Origin: Bacteroidota bacterium
GTDB lineage: Bacteria > Bacteroidota > Bacteroidia > Flavobacteriales > Flavobacteriaceae
Reading direction: 5' to 3'
Length of the DNA: 64,000 bases
Assembly: GCA_027621505.1 (NCBI GenBank)
Contig: JAQCBK010000004.1
Location: 1 to 64,000, forward strand
Shown: in pieces, positions 38,484-47,399 of the stretch
Position numbering within the stretch: the first letter of the stretch is position 1
How the letters are laid out: every line of letters begins with the position of its first letter
Notes under the pieces: generated by a model
Told to the model about the DNA's origin: nothing
The model's database searches: none
Seen by the model: the letters and a program-made list of their open reading frames with translations, nothing else
Made by a program: the position numbers and the translations under genes

Positions 38484-40112
38484 ATGAGTAACGTTTTGTC
38501 TGTACCTGGTTCAAATTTACTGACACTTAATGACATTCCTGAGGCCTATCGCCCGCAAGAAAACCATTTTAATCAATACCTCATCGGTGGGGAGTTGAAA
38601 ACATGGGAAGGCGAGATGGCTGAGGTTTATTCCAGCATCCATACCGAAAATAAAAATGGCGAAATGGGCCCTACTTTATTGGGATCTGTGCCTGATATGG
38701 AATCCGAACCTGCGCTTTTGGCATTGGAATCTGCCAATAAAGCTTTTGATCGGGGGAAAGGTGAGTGGCCAACCATGCGGGTCCGAGAACGACTCAATTG
38801 TCTTGAGCGCTTTGCTGATAAAATGAAAGCACATCGGGAGGAGGTCGTTAAATTACTGATGTGGGAAATCGGTAAAAATCTCAGTGATTCCCAAAAAGAA
38901 TTTGATCGAACGGTAGACTATATCTATGATACCTTAGATGCTTACAAAAAATTAGATCAGAAAAGTGCAAAGTTTGAAAAAGAAGGAGGCATTCACGCCC
39001 ACATCAGAAGAAGCCCTTTGGGGGTTGTCTTGTGTCTGGGCCCATATAACTATCCACTCAATGAAACCTTTTGTTTGTTGATCCCTGCCATAGTGATGGG
39101 GAACACCGCAGTGTTTAAACCTGCCAAGCACGGGGTGCTATTGATTACTCCTTTATTAAAAGCCTTTCAGGAATCTTTCCCTGCTGGTGTGGTGAACATT
39201 CTTTTTGGTCGTGGAAGAAAAATTGCACAACCCATTATGAAAACGGGACAGGTGGACGTATTGGCACTCATAGGGCACAGCTCCTCTGCCGTTGCACTTC
39301 AAGATGAGCATCCCAATAAAAACAGACTTCGATTGGTTCTTGGTTTGGAAGCCAAAAATCCAGGCGTCGTTTTACCTGATGCCGACCTGGAACATACAGT
39401 TAAAGAATGCATCTCCGGAACCCTATCTTTCAATGGTCAGCGCTGTACTGCCCTCAAGGTACTTTATGTCCATGAGTCCATCATCGATGAGTTCAACAAA
39501 AAATTCTCTGAGGCTGTCGACAATCTAAAATACGGTTTGCCTTGGGAAGAAGACGTTTTCCTCACCCCACTGCCTGAGCCCAGCAAGCCACAATATATCA
39601 AAGACCTTATTGACGACGCTACCTCCAAAGGGGCAAAAGTTATCAACAAAAAAGGGGGACAAATGACTGAAAATTATATCTACCCTGCGGTTTTGTATCC
39701 TGTGGATGATTCAATGAGTCTCTACCACGAAGAACAATTTGGACCTATCATTCCAATCATTCCCTATAAAGACATTAATGAACCTTTGGATGCCATGGCT
39801 GCATCAGAATATGGTCAACAAGTCAGTTTGTTTGGTAGAGATGTCACAAAAATTGGACCGCTTATTGACATCATGGCCAATTTGGTTTGTCGCGTTAACC
39901 TCAACAGTGCCTGCCAGAGAGGACCAGATGTCTATCCTTTTACTGGGAGAAAAAATTCTGCTGTAAGTACTTTGAGTGTATTTGATGCCTTGAGATCCTT
40001 CTCTATCAGAACTTTTGTGGCTTCCAAAGACAACCCCTACAATAATGAAATATTAGAATCGCTGTTGAATTCCAATGAATCCAACTTTGTATCCTCGGAT
40101 TACATACTGTAG
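38484..40112 (+). CDS. GapN-like NADP-dependent aldehyde dehydrogenase
   Basis: 542 aa, ALDH superfamily, closest in feel to the non-phosphorylating glyceraldehyde-3-phosphate dehydrogenases annotated in Bacteroidota. Catalytic nucleophile C321 in [11 protein letters not shown]. The segment that usually reads ELGGK is GLEAKN (287-292): the position of the usual general-base glutamate (34 residues before the cysteine) is G287, with a glutamate two residues later. Other landmarks: [19 protein letters not shown], and [14 protein letters not shown] near the end. If GapN-like, it makes 3-phosphoglycerate and NADPH directly. The function is inferred from family resemblance. Confidence 0.8.
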   Translation: MSNVLSVPGSNLLTLNDIPEAYRPQENHFNQYLIGGELKTWEGEMAEVYSSIHTENKNGEMGPTLLGSVPDMESEPALLALESANKAFDRGKGEWPTMRVRERLNCLERFADKMKAHREEVVKLLMWEIGKNLSDSQKEFDRTVDYIYDTLDAYKKLDQKSAKFEKEGGIHAHIRRSPLGVVLCLGPYNYPLNETFCLLIPAIVMGNTAVFKPAKHGVLLITPLLKAFQESFPAGVVNILFGRGRKIAQPIMKTGQVDVLALIGHSSSAVALQDEHPNKNRLRLVLGLEAKNPGVVLPDADLEHTVKECISGTLSFNGQRCTALKVLYVHESIIDEFNKKFSEAVDNLKYGLPWEEDVFLTPLPEPSKPQYIKDLIDDATSKGAKVINKKGGQMTENYIYPAVLYPVDDSMSLYHEEQFGPIIPIIPYKDINEPLDAMAASEYGQQVSLFGRDVTKIGPLIDIMANLVCRVNLNSACQRGPDVYPFTGRKNSAVSTLSVFDALRSFSIRTFVASKDNPYNNEILESLLNSNESNFVSSDYIL

Positions 40113-40115
40113 CGC

Positions 40116-41705
40116 TTAGTTTTTGTAGATCTTTTTGACTAAGTTTTTACCCACCATGGCGGAGGCGGTTACCACCCCCGAGAACATGGCTCCACCGACT
40201 CCAGCCGTAACGATGTCTTGTCCGGTCAGATAAAACCTTTTAATGGGGGTTTTGGGTTGCAAAAACTTTTGTTTGAATCGCTCTGGGGTATGGTCAATAC
40301 CATATATTTCGCCTTCTTTATAGTTCACAAAGTTTTGTGTGGTCAATGGGGTTGATAGTTCATAGTGATCTATTTTACTTTTGAGATGAGGTAAATGATT
40401 GTATAGGATTTCTAAAAGCCTTTGAGACATATCCTCTTTAAATTCTTCATACGCTTTGCCTCTTTTCATCCATCGGGTTCCTTGCCACTGTTTGACCAAG
40501 TCAAATGGCATGAGGGTAATGATATCGATGGTACTGCGGCCGGGATAACGGGCTGACCAACTCGGGTCTTTGGCAGCAGGAAAAGAAACATAGACCACAG
40601 GAAAAGGAGCTTTGGGGTTGGAGAGATAATTTTCCACTATACTGTCGTGATCTCCTTCTTCGGGATAAATCCACAAATTATTTTTGGGCAATTTGAGTGC
40701 TTCTGGACTGCCTTTGAGTCCAAGATACAAACAGGCATGGGCCACAGATGGATTGACTTTTTCCAACTGTAGGTGCAGTTTATATTTTTCGGATACCGAG
40801 GGGGGAATGAGTTTTTCATAGGTGTTAAAAATTCCAGTGCTGCTGATAACATATTTTGCGCGGAATGCCTTTCCATCTTTCATCTGCACCCCAACGGCAG
40901 TGTTTTTTTCAGTGAGAATATGATCCACCTCGGCATTAATCAAAATAGTACCACCGCTTTTTTCAATAACAGGATCGGTGGTTTCAGCAATTTGAGATGA
41001 TCCTCCTACTGGAAAACTACCGCAATTAAAATAATGCCTTACAACCGTGGCGTGCATTGCAAAACTACTCTGTTTTGGGGGCAAGCCATAGTCGCCATAC
41101 TGTCCCGTCAGTACCTTAATCAGGGTTTCGTTTTGGGTTAAGGATTGCATTACTTCGTAGGTGGTTTTGCTGGCATACTGCAGGTATTTTTTTCTCATCT
41201 TTCTGCCCAATAATCTTGAAAGGATTGCTGGCAAGGCTTTGACACTATAATAGGATCCCATGGATTTAACCACGTCAAAAACCAAATCCACATATTGGTT
41301 GATTGCTTCTTTTTCCTCAGGAAAATATTGGATCAGTTGTTTTTTAAAATTTTCTACCCCCTTCACGAATTCATATTCCTGATCACCGATGATGATGCGG
41401 TCGTAAACCTACCCCATATCGGCCCATTCCAGTTTACTATCGGAAATGTAATCAAACATTTTTCTGATGGCACTATTGGGTCGTTGTACTTCTCCGATAT
41501 AGTGTATCCCCACATCCCATTCATAGCCTTTTCGTTTAAAAACATGGGTAAAGCCTCCAGCAGTATAGTGTCGCTCCAGCACCAAAACTTTTTGACCTTC
41601 TTTGGATAAAAAAGCGGCAGCAGTGAGTCCACCTATACCTGAGCCAATGACAATGGTATCGTAATGCGTTAAGGTTTTATACCTTTTTTTATATGACTGA
41701 ATCAT
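40116..41705 (-). pseudogene. CrtI/retinol-saturase-like FAD oxidoreductase with one in-frame stop
   Basis: One continuous minus-strand frame of about 529 codons, from the ATG at 41703-41705 to the stop at 40116, interrupted only by TAG at 41409-41411 (codon 99). The N-terminal piece has the FAD motif GSGIGGLTAAAFLSKEG and ERHYTAGGFTHVF. After the TAG the frame goes on without a shift (VYDRIIIGDQEYEFVKG) through substrate and C-terminal FAD regions (FYLTGQDIVTAGVGGAMFSG). The family (phytoene desaturase/retinol saturase-like) acts on polyenes or long hydrophobic chains. A GAG-to-TAG change would explain it. A sequencing error or a recent null mutation are the choices. A GTG at 41366 could restart translation but would lack the nucleotide-binding end. 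Confidence 0.85.
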
Positions 41706-41751
41706 AGCGGTTGGAGTTGCATAAAAGAATTTTGAGGCACTATTAGAGATT

Positions 41752-43819
41752 TTAATTTATTTTTTCACGATGCCAATTTAGATTGTTCAATTTTTCAAAA
41801 AGGAGTAACTCAGCGTAAAATTGCCAATCGAATGCCTTCAATTGATTGGCCAAATGGTGGTGGTGGTCTTGATCCAAAATATAGTCCTTGGGTTTGTGGA
41901 TGATTCGGGTTTTGGCATAGGTTTTTTCAACCTTATTTCTCAAATCATAAAATTCGGTTTCAAGTTGCACTATCTTTGCTTTTTCGATCAGTCTCTCTTC
42001 TTCGTTTTTTGCTTGATCAAAACGCTCCAATGCCAATAACAATTTGGGGGTAAAACCAACGATTTCGTTTACCCGTTGATAAACTTCAAGGGTATAGGCG
42101 TTTCTTTTTGCAATTTTTTGCATCTGATCAATTTTTTTACCAATCTCAATGTTGCTTTCGATCATTTTCTCTGCCATGGCTACCCTTTCCTGATAATCAA
42201 TACTCCATTGACCTGGATTTTGGCTGTTTGGTAGAGGAATCAATCCTTGTTCTTCAGGTTGTTCCATTTCCATCAAGTAGTTTCTTTTATTACCTTTCAG
42301 TAAAATATTTTTCCATTCCGCTACAGGCTTTTCCAAAGCATCGATAAAGGCATACTCATCGTCCGCCAACAAGAAGGAAAATTCCCTTTGTCGGTAGGCC
42401 CTTTTAAGTTCATCTTTACTCAGTTGGTCACCAGACCAAGTGTCATTGGCAAATGCTATAATTCCTCGGTGATACAATTCAAAATGGGGGGAATCGTCAT
42501 CCCAGAGGGTCAATAATAGGCCATTGAGTCCCGTTTCAATCGAGGACAAAGCAAAAGAGCGAATGTTATCCATATTGCCCTCTCTTTGGGGCATCAGCAC
42601 CCAGCGGGTTTGCCCAGCGGTCGCCCCCATCACCTTAAGTCCGTGATCCCGAAACCATTGCATGGCCTTGGTATTTCCATAAGCCTCGGGGGTGTGGTAA
42701 TTCCAACGCATATAGATGCAGTTTTTAGGAAACTGGGGAAGAAAAGCTGCTAAGTTTTTCTGGTTGGCATTCCAAATGCTATCCACTTTGGCTTTGGGCA
42801 TCTCAGGTTGAAACATGGTGCGGTAGACCCCCATTTGTTTTAAAGGCATATCATCCCAAAAAATGGGGGTTCTACCATGTTCCTCTGCAAACTGACACAC
42901 TTTATTCAACCAAATCAATTGGAGTTCAAGGGGAGACTTTCCGCTGTTTCTTCCAGTGGTTTTTACCTCATCGCCGCCCACATGGAGGTACTTGCCGTGT
43001 GGTAAGGCTTCCATGGCATCCAAGTACAAGTCGTATTGTAACTCGTAGGTTTTGGGATCCAAGGGATTGAAGGCCCAATCGCTTTCTGGGTCATCCCTAA
43101 GGGATGCATACTGCTTGTGTTTGAGAACAAAAGAAGCATGACCCAAGCCTTGCACCAAAGGTGAAATCGAAATGTTTCGCTCGTGGGCATATGCACTGAG
43201 CTTTTGCCATTGCTCGATGGTCAGTGCATCGGAGGAACCCACCAAAGGTTGTCTTTTGAATTTAATCTTGTCTTCTACTTCAGCAATCACGGCATTGATC
43301 TTGTATTTTTTGAGTTTGTCGATCAGGTCGTAATAGTAATCCAAGGTTTCAAGATGGTGTTTGATGTCCCAGTGAATGGCACGATAGGAGAGGGAAGTCT
43401 TTAATTTGACATTTTGGAAGATAGACATTTTGCTCTGCTGCGTCTTCCATCAGTTGTTCTAGGGTGGCCAACCCATAGATTAGTCCTGCTTGATCTTTTG
43501 CGGTGATTTGGATTTGATCTGTGCCGATATCCATAAGATAACCTTCTGCCTTAAGATCCAATTCGGTATCGATGGCATAGACCAATTGGGCTTGGTTCCT
43601 ATCATCGGTGGCCTTGGCCTCCGACAAAAAGTCACTTCCTGGAGGCAGGGAAATACCATCGGCATTGAAATGGTACTTCAGATCAGCCGTTTTAAGTTGG
43701 CTGTTCCCCGAAATTTCCCATTGCTGAGGTTGGGGTAAAATTTTAAAAGCTCCTTGTTTTTCTGGGGCACAAGAAAAGGTGAAACCGATAAATAGCAGTG
43801 CAAAGTATTTGATTTTCAT
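41752..43819 (-). pseudogene. GH20 beta-N-acetylhexosaminidase with a frameshift
   Basis: A lipoprotein signal (MKIKYFALLFIGFTFSCAP; lipidation Cys at 17) and the GH20 N-terminal domain are read from 43819 to about 43393. The catalytic TIM barrel continues in another frame (from LSYRAIHWDIKHHLET) down to 41752. The shift falls in 43387-43392, a CT-rich tract on the coding strand between DFP and SYRA; a loss of 2 nt or equivalent would fit. The second part is otherwise intact, including the catalytic Asp-Glu pair in HVGGDEVKTTG and the long C-terminal helical region. Intact, it would be a surface or periplasmic exo-hexosaminidase of about 690 aa. It lies just downstream of GH29. Confidence 0.85.
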
Positions 43820-43821
43820 TT

Positions 43822-45300
43822 TTAATTATTTTTTTGTAAAACTTCTTTAGGAGAGGATTTGTAGAGTCCAATATTGGACAGAGCTACGGTATTGTTGGCT
43901 TTGGTGATGCGGATTCTTAACTTATCTGTATTGACTTCCGGGATTCTGAGTATTCTTTTATAGCCGATGGTAGTTCCTCTGTAGATGCTGATCCAGTTTT
44001 TTTCACCCATCACATCGATTTCAAATTGACTGATGCGTTGTCCCAGATGTATGGGTTCCTGCAACAGGACGCGGTCAAAACTTATTTTTTCATTTAAGGT
44101 GATTTCCAAAGTGGCGGGAAAAACTCCGTCATCGGTGGCCCAGTAGGTCATGGGATCTCCATCCAAAGTGTTTGGCGGAGCAAACTTGGTGTGTTGCAAC
44201 CGATAATTGTCAGCCGATGCAATTTGCCCCTTGGCCAAATCATTGGCAAAAGAGGCATCGATGGTGCTTTTAAATTCCTTCAGTGCTTGAACGTCGTTTT
44301 CATGAATCAATCCTCTTTGATCGGGGGGTAGATTGAGTAACAGCAAGGCATTTCGCCCCACAGATTTATAATAAATATCGGTCAAATGTTGTGGGGTTTT
44401 TACCAAACTGTCTTGATCGGCATGGTAAAACCAGCCTGGACGTATGGAAACATCGCATTGCCCTACGATCCACTTTGTACCCTCTGGATCTCCTGAATTG
44501 AGGTAGTCTGTCTTGGAAGCCCCAATGGTCAGTTGGTCTGTGTTGATGGTTGACCAAAAAGTAGCTCCAGCATAGCCTTTTTCATTACCGATCCAGTGAA
44601 CATCCGGCCCAGCGTCGGAAAATATTTTGATGTTGGGTTGTAAGTTTTTAACAAAGGCAATGATCTCCTCCCAGCCGTAATAAGTATCGCGGTCGATTTT
44701 TCGGATCTCATTGGCACCGCCATAATACCCGTCTCCCCCGTTGGCCCCGTCGAACCATATTTCGTTGATCTCGCCATATTGGGTGAGGAGTTCTTCCAGT
44801 TGGTTTTTGTAGTATGTAATATAGGCGGGTTTGCCATAGTCTTTGTGGTTTCTGTCCCAAGGGGAGAGATAAAGTCCCGCTTTAAGACCATATTTTTTGC
44901 AGGCCGCCACAAATTCCCCCACCACATCGCCCTTTCCGTCTTTGTAGGGGCTGTTTTTGACGCTGTGCTCGGTATATTGACTGGGCCATAGGCAAAAACC
45001 GTCGTGGTGTTTGGCCGTTAGGATCAATTGCTTCATTCCTGCGGCCTTTGCGGTTTGCGCCCATTGCTCTACGTCCAGAGCAGTAGGGTTAAAAATTTCG
45101 GGGTTTTCGTCTCCATACCCCCATTCTTTATCGGTAAACGTATTGACTGTGAAATGAATAAATCCGATCAATTCCATTTGTTGGTAGGCAATCAATTTTT
45201 CATCAGCAACAACGGCGTTGGGGGTCAAATCCGGTGGAGGGCTGGTTTCACAGGAAAGAAAAAAAAGAGATAATAGACCGAAAAAGTATTTGATGTTCAT
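43822..45300 (-). CDS. GH29 alpha-L-fucosidase lipoprotein
   Basis: Releases fucose from glycans outside the cytoplasm. 492 aa. Lipoprotein signal with lipidation at C17 (LLSLFFLSC). The GH29 barrel spans about 30-340, with TAKHHDGFCLWPS and the catalytic nucleophile D184 in INEIWFDGANGG. A C-terminal discoidin/F5-8 (CBM32-like) domain covers about 345-485. Its ATG shares one base with the stop of the upstream alpha/beta hydrolase (TAATG), and the GH20 start follows 2 nt after its stop, so these form one small glycan-degrading set. No SusC/SusD pair is present, so it is not a full polysaccharide utilisation locus. Confidence 0.92.
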   Translation of the reverse strand: MNIKYFFGLLSLFFLSCETSPPPDLTPNAVVADEKLIAYQQMELIGFIHFTVNTFTDKEWGYGDENPEIFNPTALDVEQWAQTAKAAGMKQLILTAKHHDGFCLWPSQYTEHSVKNSPYKDGKGDVVGEFVAACKKYGLKAGLYLSPWDRNHKDYGKPAYITYYKNQLEELLTQYGEINEIWFDGANGGDGYYGGANEIRKIDRDTYYGWEEIIAFVKNLQPNIKIFSDAGPDVHWIGNEKGYAGATFWSTINTDQLTIGASKTDYLNSGDPEGTKWIVGQCDVSIRPGWFYHADQDSLVKTPQHLTDIYYKSVGRNALLLLNLPPDQRGLIHENDVQALKEFKSTIDASFANDLAKGQIASADNYRLQHTKFAPPNTLDGDPMTYWATDDGVFPATLEITLNEKISFDRVLLQEPIHLGQRISQFEIDVMGEKNWISIYRGTTIGYKRILRIPEVNTDKLRIRITKANNTVALSNIGLYKSSPKEVLQKNN

Positions 45301-46046
45301 TAATGTTCAATTTTTTTTAGTAATTCAGTAAAGGCTTTGGGCGCCGACCACTGGGGGTTGTGATCCGCTTCCAATACATAAACCGGCCAATTTTTTTCTT
45401 TGGCACGATTAGCATGTAAAATAAAGTCGTCCGTTTCGGGAGTTTTGCCTTTTTCCACGGTATGGATATAATGGGTTTCAATTTCCAATCTTTTAGGATT
45501 TTTTAGGACAATGGGGTCGGTAAAGGTCTTGTAGGGATGGGGAACATCAGAGGGTGGCAGTTGATCTTTGGGAACCCAAGGGGGAACGATCCCTCCATCA
45601 ACGATGTTAAATTTTTTGGGGTCGATGACAAAAAAATCGTTGACATTTTCGTTGTTTTCGGGAACAAAAGCATCGAGATAGACCAATTTTTTGATCCGTT
45701 CGGGCAGGCGATCGGCCACGGCTGTCACTACCATGCCTCCATAGCTATGGCCCACTAAAATGATATTTTCCAATTCTTCATATCGCAGGGTGTTGACCAC
45801 ATCCATGATATGGGTTTCCAAACCAATGGATTCATCGGCCAAATGAACCCGTTCCCCTTGTCCGGTCAGGCTGGGACGATAGACCGCACTGCCCGTAGCG
45901 CTAAGCAATTGATCCACTTCCTTAAAAGCCCATGACCTGCCCCACGCCCCGTGAACGATCACATAGACCGCCGGTTGCTTTTGTGCTTGGCTGAAACAAA
46001 ACAAACACAAACTCATAAACAGCATCATGGTTTTAAAGATGCGCAT
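45300..46046 (-). CDS. Secreted alpha/beta hydrolase
   Basis: 248 aa from the ATG at 46044-46046 (MRIFKTMMLFMSLCLF), which opens with a clear signal peptide ending SQAQ; a start 69 nt further up would bury it. Oxyanion region VIVHGAWGRSWAF, nucleophile serine in GHSYGGMVVTAV, acid in LVYLDAFVPE, and the final histidine probably in EADHNPQW. It resembles the MES/hydroxynitrile lyase-like esterase group; the substrate is unknown. Coupled by TAATG to the fucosidase, so an esterase removing acyl decorations from the same glycan is possible. Confidence 0.85.
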   Translation of the reverse strand: MRIFKTMMLFMSLCLFCFSQAQKQPAVYVIVHGAWGRSWAFKEVDQLLSATGSAVYRPSLTGQGERVHLADESIGLETHIMDVVNTLRYEELENIILVGHSYGGMVVTAVADRLPERIKKLVYLDAFVPENNENVNDFFVIDPKKFNIVDGGIVPPWVPKDQLPPSDVPHPYKTFTDPIVLKNPKRLEIETHYIHTVEKGKTPETDDFILHANRAKEKNWPVYVLEADHNPQWSAPKAFTELLKKIEH

Positions 46047-46219
46047 GCTTGGTTTTTTGATGAAGTTAAAAAAATGCTGGCTGAAATGGAATTTTTTCCC
46101 TGTAAATCCACTCATTGTTTTTCAAAATATTTAAAATAAAGCCTGGTTTGGTCAAGCCGAATAATTTTTTAAAATTAAAACCGCTTGGCAGAGAAATGGA
46201 TATTGTCCTACCCTCCTAT

Positions 46220-46240
46220 CTGACCCTTGAGGTCAGTTTT
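46220..46240 (+). repeat. Small hairpin CTGACC/GGTCAG with T-tail
   Basis: A 6-bp perfect stem, 5-nt loop, then TTTTA on the plus strand. It looks like a weak terminator, but no plus-strand gene ends here. It may be an operator for the hydrolase operon. The rest of the 46047-46320 gap holds nothing I recognise. Confidence 0.3.
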
Positions 46241-46320
46241 ATCCTGCCCCTTATTCAGAACGGGTCAGACCTTGGTTGGAAGCACAGAACTTTGATTTAG
46301 CAATAAACCCGCTATTGCTA

Positions 46321-47046
46321 TTACACGATGTTAGTCAAAGTTTTTCTTATTTCATCCAATACTTTTTCGTTTGGTTTATCCTTTGCTGAATAATAAATTT
46401 TCTTGCCGTTAGTCTTTTTAAATAAGATGACTGGTTTATTGTCTGAATTTAAAATCAGTTTCAAAACTTCTCCATTTTTTGTTTTGAAATACCCCTTATT
46501 TATTGTTCCAAGTGCAAATCCATTTGTCTTTAGAGTGATCTTGGGCAATTCACTGACTAGTTCAATACTTTTGATTTCAGCTTTAGTTAGAGTCTCTCCA
46601 TAACTTCCCTTAAATGATATGCTTTCTGAATCAAAGGTTATTTTGTTTTCTGCAAATCGGTATCCCAAAAGTCCAACAACAAAAAGTAGCGTACCTACAA
46701 GTAGGACAATCCCGATTTTATTCCATTTTGTGCTAAGTCCTTTTGAATATTTTGAACTTGCTGTTAGAAAATATATATAAGCAAGAATAGGATAAACGGC
46801 TAAGAATATATCACCAGCATTTTCATTGATTAAATAGGTCAAGGCAGTCCCAAATATCACAAGTGATATTCCTAGAAAAATATGAAAATTTCGAAAATAT
46901 GGGACAAATGCTTTGATGTCAAACTTCTTTCTGTCTTCTTCACTCATTGTATTGTATCCGGAATGAAGATATTTCGCATTATTCTCTGTTAAAATAAACC
47001 CAATTGCAACAAAAAGTAAACCCATTCCAATAAGTACGTAAATCAT
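46321..47046 (-). CDS. DUF3784-type membrane protein with C-terminal PH-like domain
   Basis: 241 aa, inner-membrane protein with about four helices: about 3-20, 55-72, 77-95 and 111-130. The segment between helices 1 and 2 (YLHSGYNTMSEEDRKKFDIK) is the typical DUF3784 loop. The C-terminal 110 residues form alternating strands (ITFDSESISFKGSYGE, EIKSIELVSELP) like the bacterial PH-like domains attached to such proteins. Function unknown. Base composition is more AT-rich than in the flanking genes, and it stands alone, so recent gain is possible. Confidence 0.75.
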   Translation of the reverse strand: MIYVLIGMGLLFVAIGFILTENNAKYLHSGYNTMSEEDRKKFDIKAFVPYFRNFHIFLGISLVIFGTALTYLINENAGDIFLAVYPILAYIYFLTASSKYSKGLSTKWNKIGIVLLVGTLLFVVGLLGYRFAENKITFDSESISFKGSYGETLTKAEIKSIELVSELPKITLKTNGFALGTINKGYFKTKNGEVLKLILNSDNKPVILFKKTNGKKIYYSAKDKPNEKVLDEIRKTLTNIV

Positions 47047-47050
47047 ATTT

Positions 47051-47167
47051 TTAAATTTTGCCTAATTCTGAAATATCCGAACCAAGGTTCCGATATATTC
47101 CTTTTGTGTTTTCTTTAAAGCCCTCTATCTGGAAATACCGTCTGGGAAAAATCCATAAGTATTTCAT
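47051..47167 (-). CDS. Possible 38-aa small protein
   Basis: ATG at 47165-47167, ending in TAA 4 nt before the DUF3784 gene. The product begins MKYLWIFPRRYF and is basic. It could be a coupled upstream small ORF, a remnant, or chance in AT-rich sequence. No recognised family. Confidence 0.25.
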   Translation of the reverse strand: MKYLWIFPRRYFQIEGFKENTKGIYRNLGSDISELGKI

Positions 47168-47399
47168 GGCAGTAGTAGGATTTGGGTAGGCCTAATGTAG
47201 GGATTTATCTAAAAAAAACAAAAGGAGAATAAGCACCCGTTTGCCTTGTGATAATAAGATTTACAGCTAGTCTATTAACTATATTTATTAATGTTTACTG
47301 GAGCAAACCCCTATAAAGCAAAAAGAGTCAATGGTTTTGGAGGGATGGTGTAGCTTTTCCCTTTGGGTGGGATCGTCGGTAGGGGGTTACAAGTTCAGC
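47168..47399. other. Gene-free stretch between the membrane protein and the leu operon esterase
   Basis: No frame with protein-like sequence on either strand. Contains the 24-bp repeat (copy 2) and a C-rich patch on the minus strand just past the esterase stop, with no strong terminator. Confidence 0.5.
47273..47296. repeat. 24-bp exact repeat, copy 2
   Basis: Identical in sequence and orientation to 20081-20104, which lies at the end of the GNAT gene. Here it is in non-coding DNA about 100 bp past the esterase stop. Confidence 0.8.

Noticed and set aside
41409-41411. TAG as a recoded sense codon (pyrrolysine or suppression)
   Set aside because: TAG is used as an ordinary stop by several intact genes here, and no readthrough signal or pyl gene is seen.
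43822-45300. Polysaccharide utilisation locus around the fucosidase
   Set aside because: No SusC/SusD pair, regulator or further glycoside hydrolases besides the broken GH20 gene.
46115-46300. 61-codon plus-strand frame in the 46047-46320 gap
   Set aside because: No family resemblance; overlaps the hydrolase upstream region and a hairpin; likely chance.
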